Positions 43,522 to 53,931 of a stretch of DNA of 64,000 nt are shown here, in pieces (within the stretch, counting starts at the first letter, position 1; every line of letters begins with the position of its first letter). The DNA is from Chromatocurvus sp046260765. GTDB lineage: Bacteria > Pseudomonadota > Gammaproteobacteria > Pseudomonadales > Halieaceae. Below the pieces are notes generated by a model. It worked only from the letters and a program-made list of their open reading frames with translations, searched no databases and had not been told where the DNA came from. Location: assembly GCA_046260765.1 (NCBI GenBank), contig JBHEOO010000001.1:62001-126000 (forward strand), read 5' to 3'. Both the position numbers and the translations under genes were made by a program.

Positions 43522-46473
43522 TCAAAGTTCGCACAGGACAAGATCCAGCTCCTGACGCAGTGCCGCACTGGCATCGCGTTGCGCAGCACCTGTCACCACG
43601 GCAATGCTTGCGCGCTCCGGTGACAGATAGGTCTCTGCCACGCGCTGAAGATCATCCAGAGTCACCGCCAGAACACGCTGGCGGAACAGCATCCGTTGGG
43701 CATGGTCCCGTCCGAAACGCCGGTTGTGGAAGTCCTGCTTGGCCTCTCCTGCTGGCGAGGCGGGCTTGTCGAGACCGGAGATCACACCGAGAATCGCCTC
43801 TTCGACCCCTGATGGGTCATGTTGATCCTTGAGAAGCCAGGCCACAGACTCGTCAAAGTCATTGAGCGTTTCAGCAAGGCGCGGGTCCCGGTAAGAAAAA
43901 AAGCGGAAGGCCGCGACAGTCGAATCCTGGCTGGCGCCACCGCCGTAGGCTCCGCCCTGTTCACGTATTGCGCGGTGAAGATAGCCGTTTCGCAGGAAGC
44001 CACCGAGAACCGTGAGAGCCGCCGCATCGGGGTGTCCCACCGGTACGGTCGGGTAGGCTTTTGCGCAGAAATTAACCTGGGTATTGGTTATCCAGCACTC
44101 GCCACGTCGATCGCGCAGGGCAGGGAGTGTGAGTGTCGTGCCTGAGCTGTCCTGTGAGATACCGGTCAGGACTTTGCGAGCTTGTGCCACCAGTTCGTCG
44201 GAGGAGCCGGGTTCAGCGATGCTCAGCAGCTCCGGACGGTTTTTATTCAGCTTTGTGTGCAGGGCGGATAGCTCGCCAGCGAAGGCCTGAAGCTCGCTGT
44301 CGTTGCGCAGCCGCTCATCGAGTGCACGCAGTTCACGGATGCCTTCAAGGCCGGAGGCACGGTGCTGCTGCCTGGCCAGCGGGCTCATGCCGGCGCAGGC
44401 GGCAGCCATCGCCAGGCTGTGGCCGCTGCCCGTGATGGACTGTTCGCGCCTCGCGCGCTGCTGTGATATCAGCTCCCGCAGGCGGGGCAACTCATCAAAG
44501 GCCAGCCCTTCGCGGGTGTCGCGCATGAGAGAGAGCTGGTCGCCGGTCAGGCGCCGCAGCGCCTTGCTCGACAGCACCAGGTTGGCTGCAATGACCTGTT
44601 CATTGTCAACGCTGCCGCGCATGGTCGCGGATAGTCGGATACTGCCGACACAGGCCGACTGCCGGTGCTGCGTATCCATATAGCTTTCGCCGCCGATGCC
44701 CAGCTCCGTCGCCATGCCGGTGTAATGCCCAAGAAGCTGAAGTTCCGAATCATCCAGTGCCGGCAGTGGCACTACCAGCTGCTGGTACACCAGGCCGTTG
44801 GTTCCCTGCTCGTAGGTCGTAATGTCGAATTCGCTATTGGCGTGTTCGCGATAACTGATCTGCGGCAGATCGGCGGGCACATCGGCCAGTGTGACCTTCG
44901 GCAGGATGCTTGCGTCGACGGTGCCCTGCTGACGTGCTTTCAGTTCCGCTGCCCGGTTCACAATGGCCTGTCTGCCGCTTTCGTCGAGACCGGCCTTGAT
45001 TGCAGTTAGTCTCTGGCGCTCGCTGGCAGACCGCTGTGCGGACAGCCCGGGATCGGGCGACATCACCAGCGTGATTCGGTGGGGGTTGTCGAGAAGCAGG
45101 CGCTGCGCCAGTCCGCGGATGTAGTTCGGATCCCTGATTTTTTCACGTAGCGACACAATGACGGGTTCCAGATCGAGCACAGGAATCGGATCGGCGTGAT
45201 GGGTGGCACAGCCGAGGGCCTGCATAATCAGGCTGAGGCCGTAGGGAAAGCCGTCTCCACCCACTTCACGCTGGTGCAGTTCCAGCTGGTGCAGCACGGC
45301 CTCAAGATGGTCCTCGGAAACGCCGTCGCTTGCCACCCGGCCGATCACGTCGAGGACCAGCGTCTCCAGTGCCTCGGCCCTGTCGGCCTCACTGCCCTCG
45401 ATGCCGCAGGAGAACACCATTTCACGCATGGAATCCTCAAGACCGCAAAGCGGTGAAGGTGCAGAGCCGAGTTTGCTTGTCTCAAGGGCGTGCTGCAGCG
45501 GTGAGGCGCTGTTTTCCAGCAATACCGAGGTCAGCAGCTGCGCTTCCAGCAGCTGCTCGAGGTCTGTGCTCTCGCCGAGCATCCACCCCACCACAATGTG
45601 CGTTTTCTCAGTGCAGGGGCTGTCTTCATCGAAGGCATAGTGGCTTTGAACGCGCTGTGGTGCGCTCAGGCGCTGCTCAGGGCTCACCGAAATCCGCGCG
45701 TCGCTACGGGTGAAATGGCTCAGTGCACGGTCCTCGAATACCGCCTGGTGTTCAATGGCGGGGATATCGCCGAAGGTCATGAAAATGGCATTCGAAGGAT
45801 GGTAGTGACTGCGATAGAACGCCTGCAGCTGATCATAGGTGAGGTCTGGAATGCAGGCCGGATCGCCACCGGAGTTATAGTGGTAAGTGCTCGTGGGAAA
45901 CAGGTGTTCACACAGGGTTTGCCAGAGGGTTGCACTGACCGAGCTCATGGCGCCTTTCATCTCGTTGAACACAACACCCTTGAAAACCAGCTCGCTCCCG
46001 GCATTGTCTGGCTCGGCAAACTCCACCCGATGACCTTCCTGGGCAAAGTCCAGCGGGTCCAGCGTGGAGAAGAAGACCGCGTCGAGGTAGACGTCAAGGA
46101 GGTTGTCGAAGTCTTTGCGGTTCTGGCTGGCGAAGGGGTAGGCGGTCCAGTCGGCGCTGGTAAAGGCATTCATGAAGGTGTTCAGCGAACGGCGCAGCAT
46201 CATGAAAAACGGATCCCGGACGGGATAGCGCTGGCTGCCACACAGTGCCGTATGCTCAAGAATGTGCGCGACCCCCGTGGAATCTTCCGGCACCGTGCGC
46301 AGCGCGACGAGGAACACGTTCTCGTTGTGGTCGCTCGCAAGGTGATAGTGCTGAGCGCCGGTTTCCCGATGTTCAAAGTGCTGCACCCGCAGGTTGAGTG
46401 CGTCGATAGTGACGTCCTGCAACTGCCTGAAGCTTGCGTGAACGGCGGGCGGGTTCGTCTGTGCGATAGTCAT
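43522..46473 (-). CDS. M16 family zinc metalloprotease, PreP/M16C type
   Basis: The 983-residue protein has the inverted zinc motif HILEH (His70, Glu73, His74), followed by the PreP/M16C hallmark NTFMNAFTSADWTAYPFASQN, and continues with the three further M16 domains of the large single-chain group. Organellar PreP degrades targeting peptides and amyloid-beta; bacterial members are presumed to destroy short unstructured peptides in an enclosed chamber. No signal peptide is present, so it is probably cytoplasmic. It is convergent with the C39 peptidase gene (47 bases), and no functional link to it should be assumed. Confidence 0.93.
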   Translation of the reverse strand: MTIAQTNPPAVHASFRQLQDVTIDALNLRVQHFEHRETGAQHYHLASDHNENVFLVALRTVPEDSTGVAHILEHTALCGSQRYPVRDPFFMMLRRSLNTFMNAFTSADWTAYPFASQNRKDFDNLLDVYLDAVFFSTLDPLDFAQEGHRVEFAEPDNAGSELVFKGVVFNEMKGAMSSVSATLWQTLCEHLFPTSTYHYNSGGDPACIPDLTYDQLQAFYRSHYHPSNAIFMTFGDIPAIEHQAVFEDRALSHFTRSDARISVSPEQRLSAPQRVQSHYAFDEDSPCTEKTHIVVGWMLGESTDLEQLLEAQLLTSVLLENSASPLQHALETSKLGSAPSPLCGLEDSMREMVFSCGIEGSEADRAEALETLVLDVIGRVASDGVSEDHLEAVLHQLELHQREVGGDGFPYGLSLIMQALGCATHHADPIPVLDLEPVIVSLREKIRDPNYIRGLAQRLLLDNPHRITLVMSPDPGLSAQRSASERQRLTAIKAGLDESGRQAIVNRAAELKARQQGTVDASILPKVTLADVPADLPQISYREHANSEFDITTYEQGTNGLVYQQLVVPLPALDDSELQLLGHYTGMATELGIGGESYMDTQHRQSACVGSIRLSATMRGSVDNEQVIAANLVLSSKALRRLTGDQLSLMRDTREGLAFDELPRLRELISQQRARREQSITGSGHSLAMAAACAGMSPLARQQHRASGLEGIRELRALDERLRNDSELQAFAGELSALHTKLNKNRPELLSIAEPGSSDELVAQARKVLTGISQDSSGTTLTLPALRDRRGECWITNTQVNFCAKAYPTVPVGHPDAAALTVLGGFLRNGYLHRAIREQGGAYGGGASQDSTVAAFRFFSYRDPRLAETLNDFDESVAWLLKDQHDPSGVEEAILGVISGLDKPASPAGEAKQDFHNRRFGRDHAQRMLFRQRVLAVTLDDLQRVAETYLSPERASIAVVTGAAQRDASAALRQELDLVLCEL

Positions 46474-46503
46474 GAGAGTCCTGTCAACAGTTAAAACTGT
46501 ATT

Positions 46504-47331
46504 CTAGCGCGACTCGGGGGCAGTTGCCCCCTCCGCAGCGTCATCCGATGTGTCTTCTGTCACGTCAGCGCAGGCCGGTTCGACGCCGGATGACGCGATG
46601 CAGATGCGATACAGGAAGGGCCAGTGCTTGCCCGTGACCCACAGCGCATCGTTTTCGCGATCGTAGGCGATGCCATTGAGAACATCCGTGTCCGGCCGCC
46701 GGGCGCTGGCCGGCAGGAGCCCGGTGAGGTCGATCCGGCTCTCCACGGCGCCAGACAGCGGATTTATAATGACGATGTCGTCGGTCTGCCAGACGTTGGC
46801 CCAGATGCGACCGTGTATCCATTCCAGTTCGTTGAGCCGTGTTTGCGGTCTTGCATCCAGCGTTGCGCTCACGCTTCTTTTGACTTCAAGGGTTCGCGGA
46901 TCGAGAAATCGCAGTGTGTCCGTGCCGTCGCTGTAGATAAGGTCCTCACCATTATTCGTGATTCCCCAGCCTTCCCCCAACAGACTGAAGCGACCGAGGG
47001 GCCGAAGATCATCGGCGCGATACACTACACCGAGCCGTGAGCGCCAGGTCAGCTGGTAAATGCGCCCGTTCATCTGTGTGACGCCCTCGCCGAACAGGCG
47101 GGGGTGAAGTGCCTGCTCGTTTATCAGCGTCATGCTGTCAAACGCATAGCGTCTGACGCGGGACTTGCCGTAATTTCCCGTACCGACCAGAAGAACACCG
47201 TCGATGATTTCCAGGCCCTGGACAAAATTTTCCCGGGGGTGCTCACGCTGCTCCAGAACACAGAAAGCGAGCTCCTCGACGGCCAGTGCCTGTGCGGCGA
47301 GAAAAACCAGGCCGGAAAGAATGCGTCTCAT
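46504..47331 (-). CDS. exported glutaminyl-peptide cyclotransferase (glutamine cyclotransferase, plant-type)
   Basis: The 275-residue protein has an N-terminal signal peptide (1-17, ending AQALAVEE) and a five-bladed propeller of the glutamine cyclotransferase family. Conserved pieces are ENFVQGLEIIDGVLLVGTG, GEGVTQMNGRIYQLTW, SDGTDTLRFLDP, LNELEWIHGRIWANVWQTDDI and VLNGIAYDREN. These enzymes form N-terminal pyroglutamate from glutamine, here presumably on periplasmic or secreted proteins. The start codon overlaps the mnmC stop by 4 bases, so it is translated from the mnmC message. Confidence 0.9.
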   Translation of the reverse strand: MRRILSGLVFLAAQALAVEELAFCVLEQREHPRENFVQGLEIIDGVLLVGTGNYGKSRVRRYAFDSMTLINEQALHPRLFGEGVTQMNGRIYQLTWRSRLGVVYRADDLRPLGRFSLLGEGWGITNNGEDLIYSDGTDTLRFLDPRTLEVKRSVSATLDARPQTRLNELEWIHGRIWANVWQTDDIVIINPLSGAVESRIDLTGLLPASARRPDTDVLNGIAYDRENDALWVTGKHWPFLYRICIASSGVEPACADVTEDTSDDAAEGATAPESR

Positions 47332-49346
47332 GACGGGCGTCCACTTTTAATGATGTCGCGAATGATAAACCGTCCAGGTGCCAGCGCGCGCAACAGCTGG
47401 CGGCCGACCGGTGCCGGCTCCATGCAGGCCAGACTGGCGACCAGTTCCGCCGCCAGGGGTGTTGTCGTGAGGCCGCGGGATCCGTGCGCAGTGTTTACGA
47501 AGAGCCCCGGCTGATACATCCCTGTTTGCGGAATCACTCGGCGCGCATTGTCCGCGAGAGCTGCGTAACGTTGATACCAGTCCTGTGGGTCCGGTGCAGC
47601 GCCGACCATCGGCAGATAGTCCGGCGAGGCGCAGCGCAGCTCGGCACGTCCCTCCGTGGCCGCGATATCGACAGTGGCCAGTGCCTGTTCCCAGGCGGGT
47701 ACTGCCTTTGCAAGCGCGTTCAGGTTGTAGCGATGATCACCCTGGCGCAACGTCACGTCGGTGTCGCCGGGGTCAAATGTAGCCCCGAGGCAGTGCTCGC
47801 CGTTGCGCGCAGGTGCGAGGTAGCCGGAGTGGCAGAAGGCAGCGCGAGGCGTGTCCGGCAGATGGACAGCGGGCAGGGTGGTTGTCTGCCCGCGCACCGG
47901 GCGCAGCGGAAGCCAGCCTAGCTGAGGAAACCGGTCGCTATCGATACCCGCGGCGATGACGGTAATGTCGGCGCTGTGGCTATCGCCACGTTCTGGCGAC
48001 GCCACCCAGCGCCCGCCTGTGCGATCGAGGGCGATGCGGCCACAGTCCTCGATAATCGAAATTCGCTTGTGCTGGCTTGCCGCCTGGCACACGGCACGTG
48101 GGTCAAGCCAGCCTGAGCCAGGCAGCCACAATCCGCCGCTGGCGGGCGCAAAGCCACAGCGTTGGGCGGCGCTTTCGCGGTTGACGATTTCGGCCAGCCC
48201 GGGCACGTTGCGAAGTGTGGTCGCGATAGGTGCAAACTGGTCTTGCGTGGCCTCCATCTGGAAGCAGCCGCACAGATCGCCATCAACCCCACGGACCAGA
48301 GAACCTGCTTTAAACATGGCGGCGTAGAGTCGCAGCGCGTAAAGATAGCTGAGAACCGACAGGTCTGTGAGTGGCGAGTGACGATGGGACAGGCGCGTGT
48401 AGATAACGCCCTGAGCGTTGCCCGAAGCGCGACAGGCGAGTGTGCCGCCTTCCAGTAGCGTCACGTCGATGCCACGGCGGGCAAAGGCAGCTGCCGTCAT
48501 GCAGCCAGCGAGACCGCCCCCGATCACGATAACCGACGACGTTTCCGCCTGCTGGCTGGATCTGTCCCAGGGGGTCACCGTGTCTGCTTCCGGTGTCGCG
48601 GGTGAGACCAGCGTGCCCTGCAGGCTCTCGCGCTTGCGCCCGAACCCGCGACGCTTGCGCATAGCGAACCCGGCGGCCTGCAGGCCCCGGCGGACATCGC
48701 CGGCAGCGGTAAATGTCGCCACGGTGGCGCCGGGGCGGCTTGCAGCGCTGATTGAGCGCCATAAATCCGGGTGCCACATGCCGGCGTTGCCCGCGGGCGC
48801 AAAGCCGTCCAGGTACCACGCATCCATACCGCCTGAGCCGCTTTCCGCCAGATCGGCAAGCGCATCCCCCGCATCTTCCCAGCACAGGTCGAGCGTGACG
48901 CGACCACCGTCGAACAGGCAGCGGTGCTGGCCCGGAACCGGCAGTGGATAGACCGCCATCAGCTGATGCGACAGGGCAGCGAGTGCCGGCCATGCTTCGA
49001 GCGCAGTGCCCAGGTCACGCGAACGCAGCGGGTGTCGTTCGCAGCTCCAGTAGTGCAGCCGGGCATCAGTGTCTGCGGCGCATTCCCGGAACAGCATCCA
49101 GGTCAACAGAAAGTTCAGACCGGTGCCGAAGCCGAGTTCGCCGACGCGGAATACCGCACACGCCTGACGATGCAGACGCTCACGCAAACGATTGCCTTCA
49201 AGGAAAACATAGCGGCTCTCTTCCAGCCCATCGTCGGCCGAATAGTAGATGTCGCCGTACCGTTGCGAACGCGGGGTCCCTGCTGCGGTCCACTCGACGT
49301 CTGCCTCTTCACAGGTCGCCCAGTATCTGTTGTCCCGATTGATCAC
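47328..49346 (-). CDS. mnmC: bifunctional tRNA 5-methylaminomethyl-2-thiouridine methyltransferase / FAD-dependent demodification enzyme MnmC
   Basis: The 672-residue protein has the two MnmC domains. Residues about 1-240 are the SAM-dependent MnmC2 methyltransferase (FGTGLNFLLTWMLF, and DAWYLDGFAPAGNAGMW). Residues about 265-650 are the FAD-dependent MnmC1 oxidase (VIVIGGGLAGCMTAAAFARRG). Together they complete mnm5s2U at the wobble base of several tRNAs. Length and order match E. coli MnmC (668 residues). It is divergent from the gene of unknown function at 49435. Confidence 0.95.
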   Translation of the reverse strand: MINRDNRYWATCEEADVEWTAAGTPRSQRYGDIYYSADDGLEESRYVFLEGNRLRERLHRQACAVFRVGELGFGTGLNFLLTWMLFRECAADTDARLHYWSCERHPLRSRDLGTALEAWPALAALSHQLMAVYPLPVPGQHRCLFDGGRVTLDLCWEDAGDALADLAESGSGGMDAWYLDGFAPAGNAGMWHPDLWRSISAASRPGATVATFTAAGDVRRGLQAAGFAMRKRRGFGRKRESLQGTLVSPATPEADTVTPWDRSSQQAETSSVIVIGGGLAGCMTAAAFARRGIDVTLLEGGTLACRASGNAQGVIYTRLSHRHSPLTDLSVLSYLYALRLYAAMFKAGSLVRGVDGDLCGCFQMEATQDQFAPIATTLRNVPGLAEIVNRESAAQRCGFAPASGGLWLPGSGWLDPRAVCQAASQHKRISIIEDCGRIALDRTGGRWVASPERGDSHSADITVIAAGIDSDRFPQLGWLPLRPVRGQTTTLPAVHLPDTPRAAFCHSGYLAPARNGEHCLGATFDPGDTDVTLRQGDHRYNLNALAKAVPAWEQALATVDIAATEGRAELRCASPDYLPMVGAAPDPQDWYQRYAALADNARRVIPQTGMYQPGLFVNTAHGSRGLTTTPLAAELVASLACMEPAPVGRQLLRALAPGRFIIRDIIKSGRPS

Positions 49347-49434
49347 AAGACTCCTCTGCCCACGGGGCGCACGGTCGCTGGTTTTCCCACCGGACAGCGT
49401 TTAGACTGCCGCCACGACACAGCGAGAGGCCGCG

Positions 49435-49929
49435 ATGGAAGAGACATACACCCAATCCATCCCGCAGGACAAGTTTCTGACCCTGTCGGTGAATCTGCTG
49501 AGCAGGGCATTCCTTGAAGCCAGCCGCACCGATGCGAAAAAACTTTATCGGAAACTCAACGAAGGTGCGCGCGTTGCCCTCACGCGGATTGAGATGGAAG
49601 ACAAGTCGCAGGTGCGCTTTGATGTCCGTCTCGATTGTTCGGAATTCAGGGGCCGACTGAATTATGGCAGTTTTCGCACCAGCCTGACGACCCTCATTGC
49701 CAATCTTGTCGAGGTGCTGAGAGACAAGCAGAAGGTGAAGGTGTTTTATGCGGAGCATGACAGAAAGGTCATGATATTCGGCGTGACGGCGCCGACGGTG
49801 GAGGACGACGTGACCAATGTCATGGTGCTTGGTGCAGATGCCAGTGACGGCCAGCCTGCGGTAATGCTGCAGCTGATGTATCTCAATCCCGATCAGTTCA
49901 TTTCTCGCGCCGCTGCCGACAATCGCTAG
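49435..49929 (+). CDS. conserved hypothetical protein upstream of hrpA
   Basis: I do not recognise the family by name. The 164-residue protein is soluble, with no signal peptide or membrane helix, and mixed alpha/beta composition: an N-terminal helix (FLTLSVNLLSRAFLEASR), a central strand region with MEDKSQVRFDVRLDCSEF, and strands VKVFYAEHDRKVMIFGVTA and AVMLQLMYLNPDQF. An 11-base duplication covers its stop codon. It runs in the same direction as hrpA, 58 bases ahead, and could be cotranscribed. Confidence 0.8.
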   Translation: MEETYTQSIPQDKFLTLSVNLLSRAFLEASRTDAKKLYRKLNEGARVALTRIEMEDKSQVRFDVRLDCSEFRGRLNYGSFRTSLTTLIANLVEVLRDKQKVKVFYAEHDRKVMIFGVTAPTVEDDVTNVMVLGADASDGQPAVMLQLMYLNPDQFISRAAADNR

Positions 49930-49939
49930 ACAATCGCTA
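49918..49939. repeat. 11-base tandem duplication across a stop codon
   Basis: GACAATCGCTA at 49918-49928 is repeated exactly at 49929-49939. The first copy encodes the last residues Asp-Asn-Arg and the stop (TAG) of the upstream gene; the second copy carries another TAG. Confidence 0.8.
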
Positions 49940-49987
49940 GACACGGTCCAGGCGGCGCAGGCCAGCCGGGCGAGCACTCGATACCCC

Positions 49988-52900
49988 ATGCACAAACCCG
50001 AAAAAGCCCCGCGCGATATTCCGCCGATCACGTATCCCGAGGCGCTGCCAGTAGCGCAGCTGCGACGTGATATTGCCCAGGCCATTGCCACCCACCAGGT
50101 AGTAGTGGTCGCCGGGGAAACCGGTTCGGGCAAGACCACGCAGTTACCGAAAATCTGCCTCGAGCTCGGCCGCGGCCGCGTGAAGCGCATCGGTCACACC
50201 CAGCCGCGTCGACTCGCCGCACGCAACGTTGCCCAGCGGATTGGCGAAGAACTCAGCACGCCCCCCGGTGAGCTGGTCGGATACCAGGTGCGGTTCCAGG
50301 ACACGATCGGGGACGCGACGGCGGTCAAGCTGATGACGGACGGCATCCTGCTGGCGGAGCTGCAGCGCGACCGCCAGCTCTCGCAGTACGACACGCTGAT
50401 TATCGATGAAGCCCATGAGCGCAGCCTGAATATCGATTTCATTCTGGGTTATCTGCGCCAGCTCCTGCCACGGCGGCCCGACCTCAAGCTGATCATTACC
50501 TCGGCGACGATTGACGTTGAACGCTTCGCCGAGCACTTCAAGGGCGCACCGATCATTCAGGTACCCGGGCGCTCCTTCCCGGTAGAGACACACTATATCG
50601 AGCGGCCCGCCGACCAGCTCAATGAGCGCGATCGTCAGGACGACATTCTCGAACAGCTGCGTCTTATCCGCGACGGCTACTATGGCAGTCGCGGTGACAT
50701 TCTGGTTTTCCTTCCCGGAGAGCGGGAAATTCGCGAGCTTGCCCATGCGCTGCGTGGCGAGCCGGGCCTGGAAACGCTGCCGCTGTATGCGCGGCTGAGC
50801 CAGGCTGAGCAGGCGCGGGTGTTCAATCCCGGCAAGCAGTCCGGCCTGCGCGTGGTTCTGGCGACAAACGTGGCGGAGACCTCACTCACGGTCCCCGGTA
50901 TCCGCTACGTAGTCGATCCGGGCGATGCCCGCATCAGTCGCTACAGCGCACGTTCACGCATACAGCGCCTGCCGGTGGAGCCGGTTTCCCGCGCCAGCGC
51001 AGATCAGCGCCAGGGTCGCTGCGGCAGGGTGGCCGCGGGCGTATGCCTGCGCCTGTACAGTGAGCAGGACTATCTGCAGCGCCCGGCCTACACCGATCCG
51101 GAAATTCTGCGCACGAATCTGGCTGCCGTCGTTCTGCAGATGCTGTATCTGCGCCTCGGTGATGTTCAGGATTTTCCATTCATCGAGCCGCCCGATCCCA
51201 GAATGGTGCGCGAGGGCTATCGCTTACTCAACGAACTGGGTGCGGTTGATCGGCGCAATCGACTGACGGCACTGGGCAAACAGCTCGCCCGACTGCCGGT
51301 GGACCCGCTTCTGGGACGCATGATTCTTGCAGCGCAGAGCGATGGCGTGGTCGCTGAGGTGCTGGTGATTGCCAGTGCGCTGGCGGTGCAGGACCCCCGG
51401 GAGCGACCCGCGGAGAAGCAGCAGCAGGCAGACCAGGCGCACGCGCGCTTCCGCCACCCGCGCTCTGATTTTCTCGCCTGGCTGAATCTGTGGCGTTACT
51501 ACGAGGATCAGCGTCAACTGCTCAGTCAGAACCAGCTGCGCAAACTGTGCCAGCGTGAGTTCCTGTCGTTCACGCGCATGCGCGAGTGGCGCGATATTCA
51601 CCGTCAACTCAGTATTGCCTGTCGCCAGCAGGGGATTGCGGTGCCCGCCCTGGCCTTTGTATCGACCGATGCAGTAAGCGCGGGTGAAGCCCCCGGCGGT
51701 GACGCTCCCGGTAGTGACAACGTGGATACCGTTACGCGCGCCAGTCGTGCCGCGAATGCGGCCGTTGACTATGCCGGCGTGCACAAGGCATTGCTCTCGG
51801 GCCTGCTGGCGAATATCGCCCAGCGGGACGAGGGTCGCGAGTATCTCGCTGCGCGCAATCGTAAGGTGCAGGTGTTCCCCGGGTCCGTTCTGCACGCAAA
51901 GCCCGCCCCATGGCTGGTGGCGGCAGAAATTGTCGAGACCCGCAAGGTTTATGCACGCACTGCCGCTGCTATCGAACCGGCGTGGTTACTGCACATCAAC
52001 CCTCATCTTCTGAAGCGACACCACTACGAGCCGCGCTGGCAGAAAGCCCAGGGGCGCGTCGTGGCGACGGAGCGCGTGACCCTGTTCGGGCTCACCGTCA
52101 GCGATGGCAAGCCAGTGCACTATGGTCCTATTGACCCCGTCGTCTCGCGGGAACTGATGCTGCGCGAAGGCCTTGTGTCGGGACGCTGGCGGTCGCCGCC
52201 GGGTTTCCTGCGCCACAACCTGGCGCTGATAGACGAGATTTCCGACCTGGAGGCGCGCACACGGCGGCGCGATATTCTGGTGGATGAGGAGGCGCTCTAC
52301 CGCTTCTACGATGAGCGGGTTCCTTCAGATATATTTACCGCGGCGGCGCTGGCGCGCTGGGCGAAGCGAAACGATAGCGCCGACGCGCAGTTGCGGGCGT
52401 CCCGCGATCTGTTGCTGGCAAATGACCCCGGGGCCGCGGTGGGCGATCTGTTTCCCGATCATATCGACTGGGAGGGTGTGGCCTATCCGCTGAGTTACGA
52501 GTTTGATCCCGGCGGCGCCCGCGACGGGGTCTCGGTCACGGTGCCCGTGGCCTTGATGAACCGGGTGCCACGCCATCGCTTCGACTGGCTGGTGCCGGGG
52601 CTGTTGAGAGAAAAGTGCATCGCGCTGCTGCGGGCATTGCCAAAGGCAACGCGCAAGCATTTTGTGCCGGCGCCGGACGTGATTGATGCCGTGCTCCCCG
52701 GGCTTGCGCCGGAAGATGTTCCGCTGTGTGAGGCGCTGGCACAGGCCCTCAACCGCCGCGGTGGCGCCCGGGTATCGGCGGCGGATTGGCCAGCTGACTG
52801 CCTCGAAGCTTTTTATTCTGCCAATATCAAGGTGGTCGACGAGCAGGGCGCCGTCATGGGTGAGGGACGTGATCTCGCCGCGCTGATCGATCGTTTTCGT

Positions 52901-53830
52901 GATCAGACTGCCCTTGAGGTCAGTGCAACGGGAGAGGCGGGGCCGCGGCGAAGCGGATTGACCCATTGGGATTTTGAGGATCTGCCGGTGCAGTGGCATT
53001 TCACCCAATCAGGTATGGACATCGTCGCCTATCCCGCGCTGGTCGACTGCGGCGATAGCGTGGCCATAGAGCTGTTCGATTACGCGGATGAGGCCTGGCT
53101 GTCGCATCGGTTGGGGCTGGCGCGGCTGCTCCAGCTGGCCCTGTCGCGGCCGGTCAAGCAACTGCGCAAGCAGCTGCTTCGCGGCAACGAGAATCAGCTG
53201 ATGCTGGCGACTGCAGGTTTGGAGCGTGATGTCCTTGTGGATGAACTGCTGGCGTCGATTGTGCTCAACGCCAGTGGTCTCTGGGGCGGTGAGTGTCGCA
53301 GTGAAAGCGTGTTCCGCGACGCACTGCGCGAGGGCAGCAGGCGTCTGGTTAGCGTAGCCCAGGAGATCGAGCAGATCATCACCAACACCCTGAGGCCGCT
53401 GGCGGCTCTGCGACCGCGCCTGACCCGGGAGGCGACTGCCTGGCCAGAAGCAGCCAGAGATGTGGAGCAGCAGCTGGCAGATCTGCTTCGTTCCGGGTTT
53501 CTCCTTGAGACCCCACAGACGACACTGGCGCAGTTTCCGCGGTATCTCAAAGCCTGCGAGGTTCGCGTGGAGAGAATGGCAGCGCAGCCGCAGAAGGATG
53601 CCCAGTGCCAGGCACTGCTTGAGCGTTTGCGTGAGCCGCTGGAGCTCGCGCGTGAGCGACGCTCAGGTCTTTTGCTCTGCAGTGAGGATGCCGCTCGCTA
53701 CTGGCTGATGCTGCAGGAATTCCGGGTGTCTCTGTTCGCGCAGCATCTGGGTACCTCGCAGCCGGTATCGGAAAAACGCCTGCGGCGGCAATGGCAGGCC
53801 GTAGAAGAAGCGCTTAGAGGGTGGAATTAA
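49988..53830 (+). CDS. hrpA: ATP-dependent RNA helicase HrpA (DEAH box)
   Basis: The 1280-residue protein has the DEAH/RHA helicase core: Walker A GETGSGKTTQLPK, TQPRRLAARNVAQRI, the box LIIDEAHERSLNIDFIL, motif III ITSATIDVERF, motif V region ATNVAETSLTVPGIRYV and motif VI QRQGRCGRVAAG. A winged-helix/ratchet and OB-type region follows (HA2, about 380-560), and the long C-terminal DUF3418 region (about 690-1280) is the HrpA-specific extension. Length is close to E. coli HrpA (1300). It is thought to resolve stalled or collided ribosomes and process mRNA. Its last 10 bases overlap only a non-coding extension of the next frame. Confidence 0.96.
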   Translation: MHKPEKAPRDIPPITYPEALPVAQLRRDIAQAIATHQVVVVAGETGSGKTTQLPKICLELGRGRVKRIGHTQPRRLAARNVAQRIGEELSTPPGELVGYQVRFQDTIGDATAVKLMTDGILLAELQRDRQLSQYDTLIIDEAHERSLNIDFILGYLRQLLPRRPDLKLIITSATIDVERFAEHFKGAPIIQVPGRSFPVETHYIERPADQLNERDRQDDILEQLRLIRDGYYGSRGDILVFLPGEREIRELAHALRGEPGLETLPLYARLSQAEQARVFNPGKQSGLRVVLATNVAETSLTVPGIRYVVDPGDARISRYSARSRIQRLPVEPVSRASADQRQGRCGRVAAGVCLRLYSEQDYLQRPAYTDPEILRTNLAAVVLQMLYLRLGDVQDFPFIEPPDPRMVREGYRLLNELGAVDRRNRLTALGKQLARLPVDPLLGRMILAAQSDGVVAEVLVIASALAVQDPRERPAEKQQQADQAHARFRHPRSDFLAWLNLWRYYEDQRQLLSQNQLRKLCQREFLSFTRMREWRDIHRQLSIACRQQGIAVPALAFVSTDAVSAGEAPGGDAPGSDNVDTVTRASRAANAAVDYAGVHKALLSGLLANIAQRDEGREYLAARNRKVQVFPGSVLHAKPAPWLVAAEIVETRKVYARTAAAIEPAWLLHINPHLLKRHHYEPRWQKAQGRVVATERVTLFGLTVSDGKPVHYGPIDPVVSRELMLREGLVSGRWRSPPGFLRHNLALIDEISDLEARTRRRDILVDEEALYRFYDERVPSDIFTAAALARWAKRNDSADAQLRASRDLLLANDPGAAVGDLFPDHIDWEGVAYPLSYEFDPGGARDGVSVTVPVALMNRVPRHRFDWLVPGLLREKCIALLRALPKATRKHFVPAPDVIDAVLPGLAPEDVPLCEALAQALNRRGGARVSAADWPADCLEAFYSANIKVVDEQGAVMGEGRDLAALIDRFRDQTALEVSATGEAGPRRSGLTHWDFEDLPVQWHFTQSGMDIVAYPALVDCGDSVAIELFDYADEAWLSHRLGLARLLQLALSRPVKQLRKQLLRGNENQLMLATAGLERDVLVDELLASIVLNASGLWGGECRSESVFRDALREGSRRLVSVAQEIEQIITNTLRPLAALRPRLTREATAWPEAARDVEQQLADLLRSGFLLETPQTTLAQFPRYLKACEVRVERMAAQPQKDAQCQALLERLREPLELARERRSGLLLCSEDAARYWLMLQEFRVSLFAQHLGTSQPVSEKRLRRQWQAVEEALRGWN

Positions 53831-53931
53831 CGACTGCCGTGAGACGTCTATCGGTTCACACGCGAGACGCGCACTCACCCGCGCCCCGTGCTATTCTACG
53901 GTGCGAAAAAAGGAGGATAGAAACAGAAAAA

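Noticed and set aside
43522..46473. PreP-like protease as part of the neighbouring peptide module
   Set aside because: It is on the opposite strand, convergent, lacks a signal peptide and belongs to a widespread housekeeping family, so proximity alone does not link it.
45598..46494. 298-codon plus-strand frame
   Set aside because: It is antisense to the M16 protease N-terminal half, which contains the zinc motif HILEH in the other strand.
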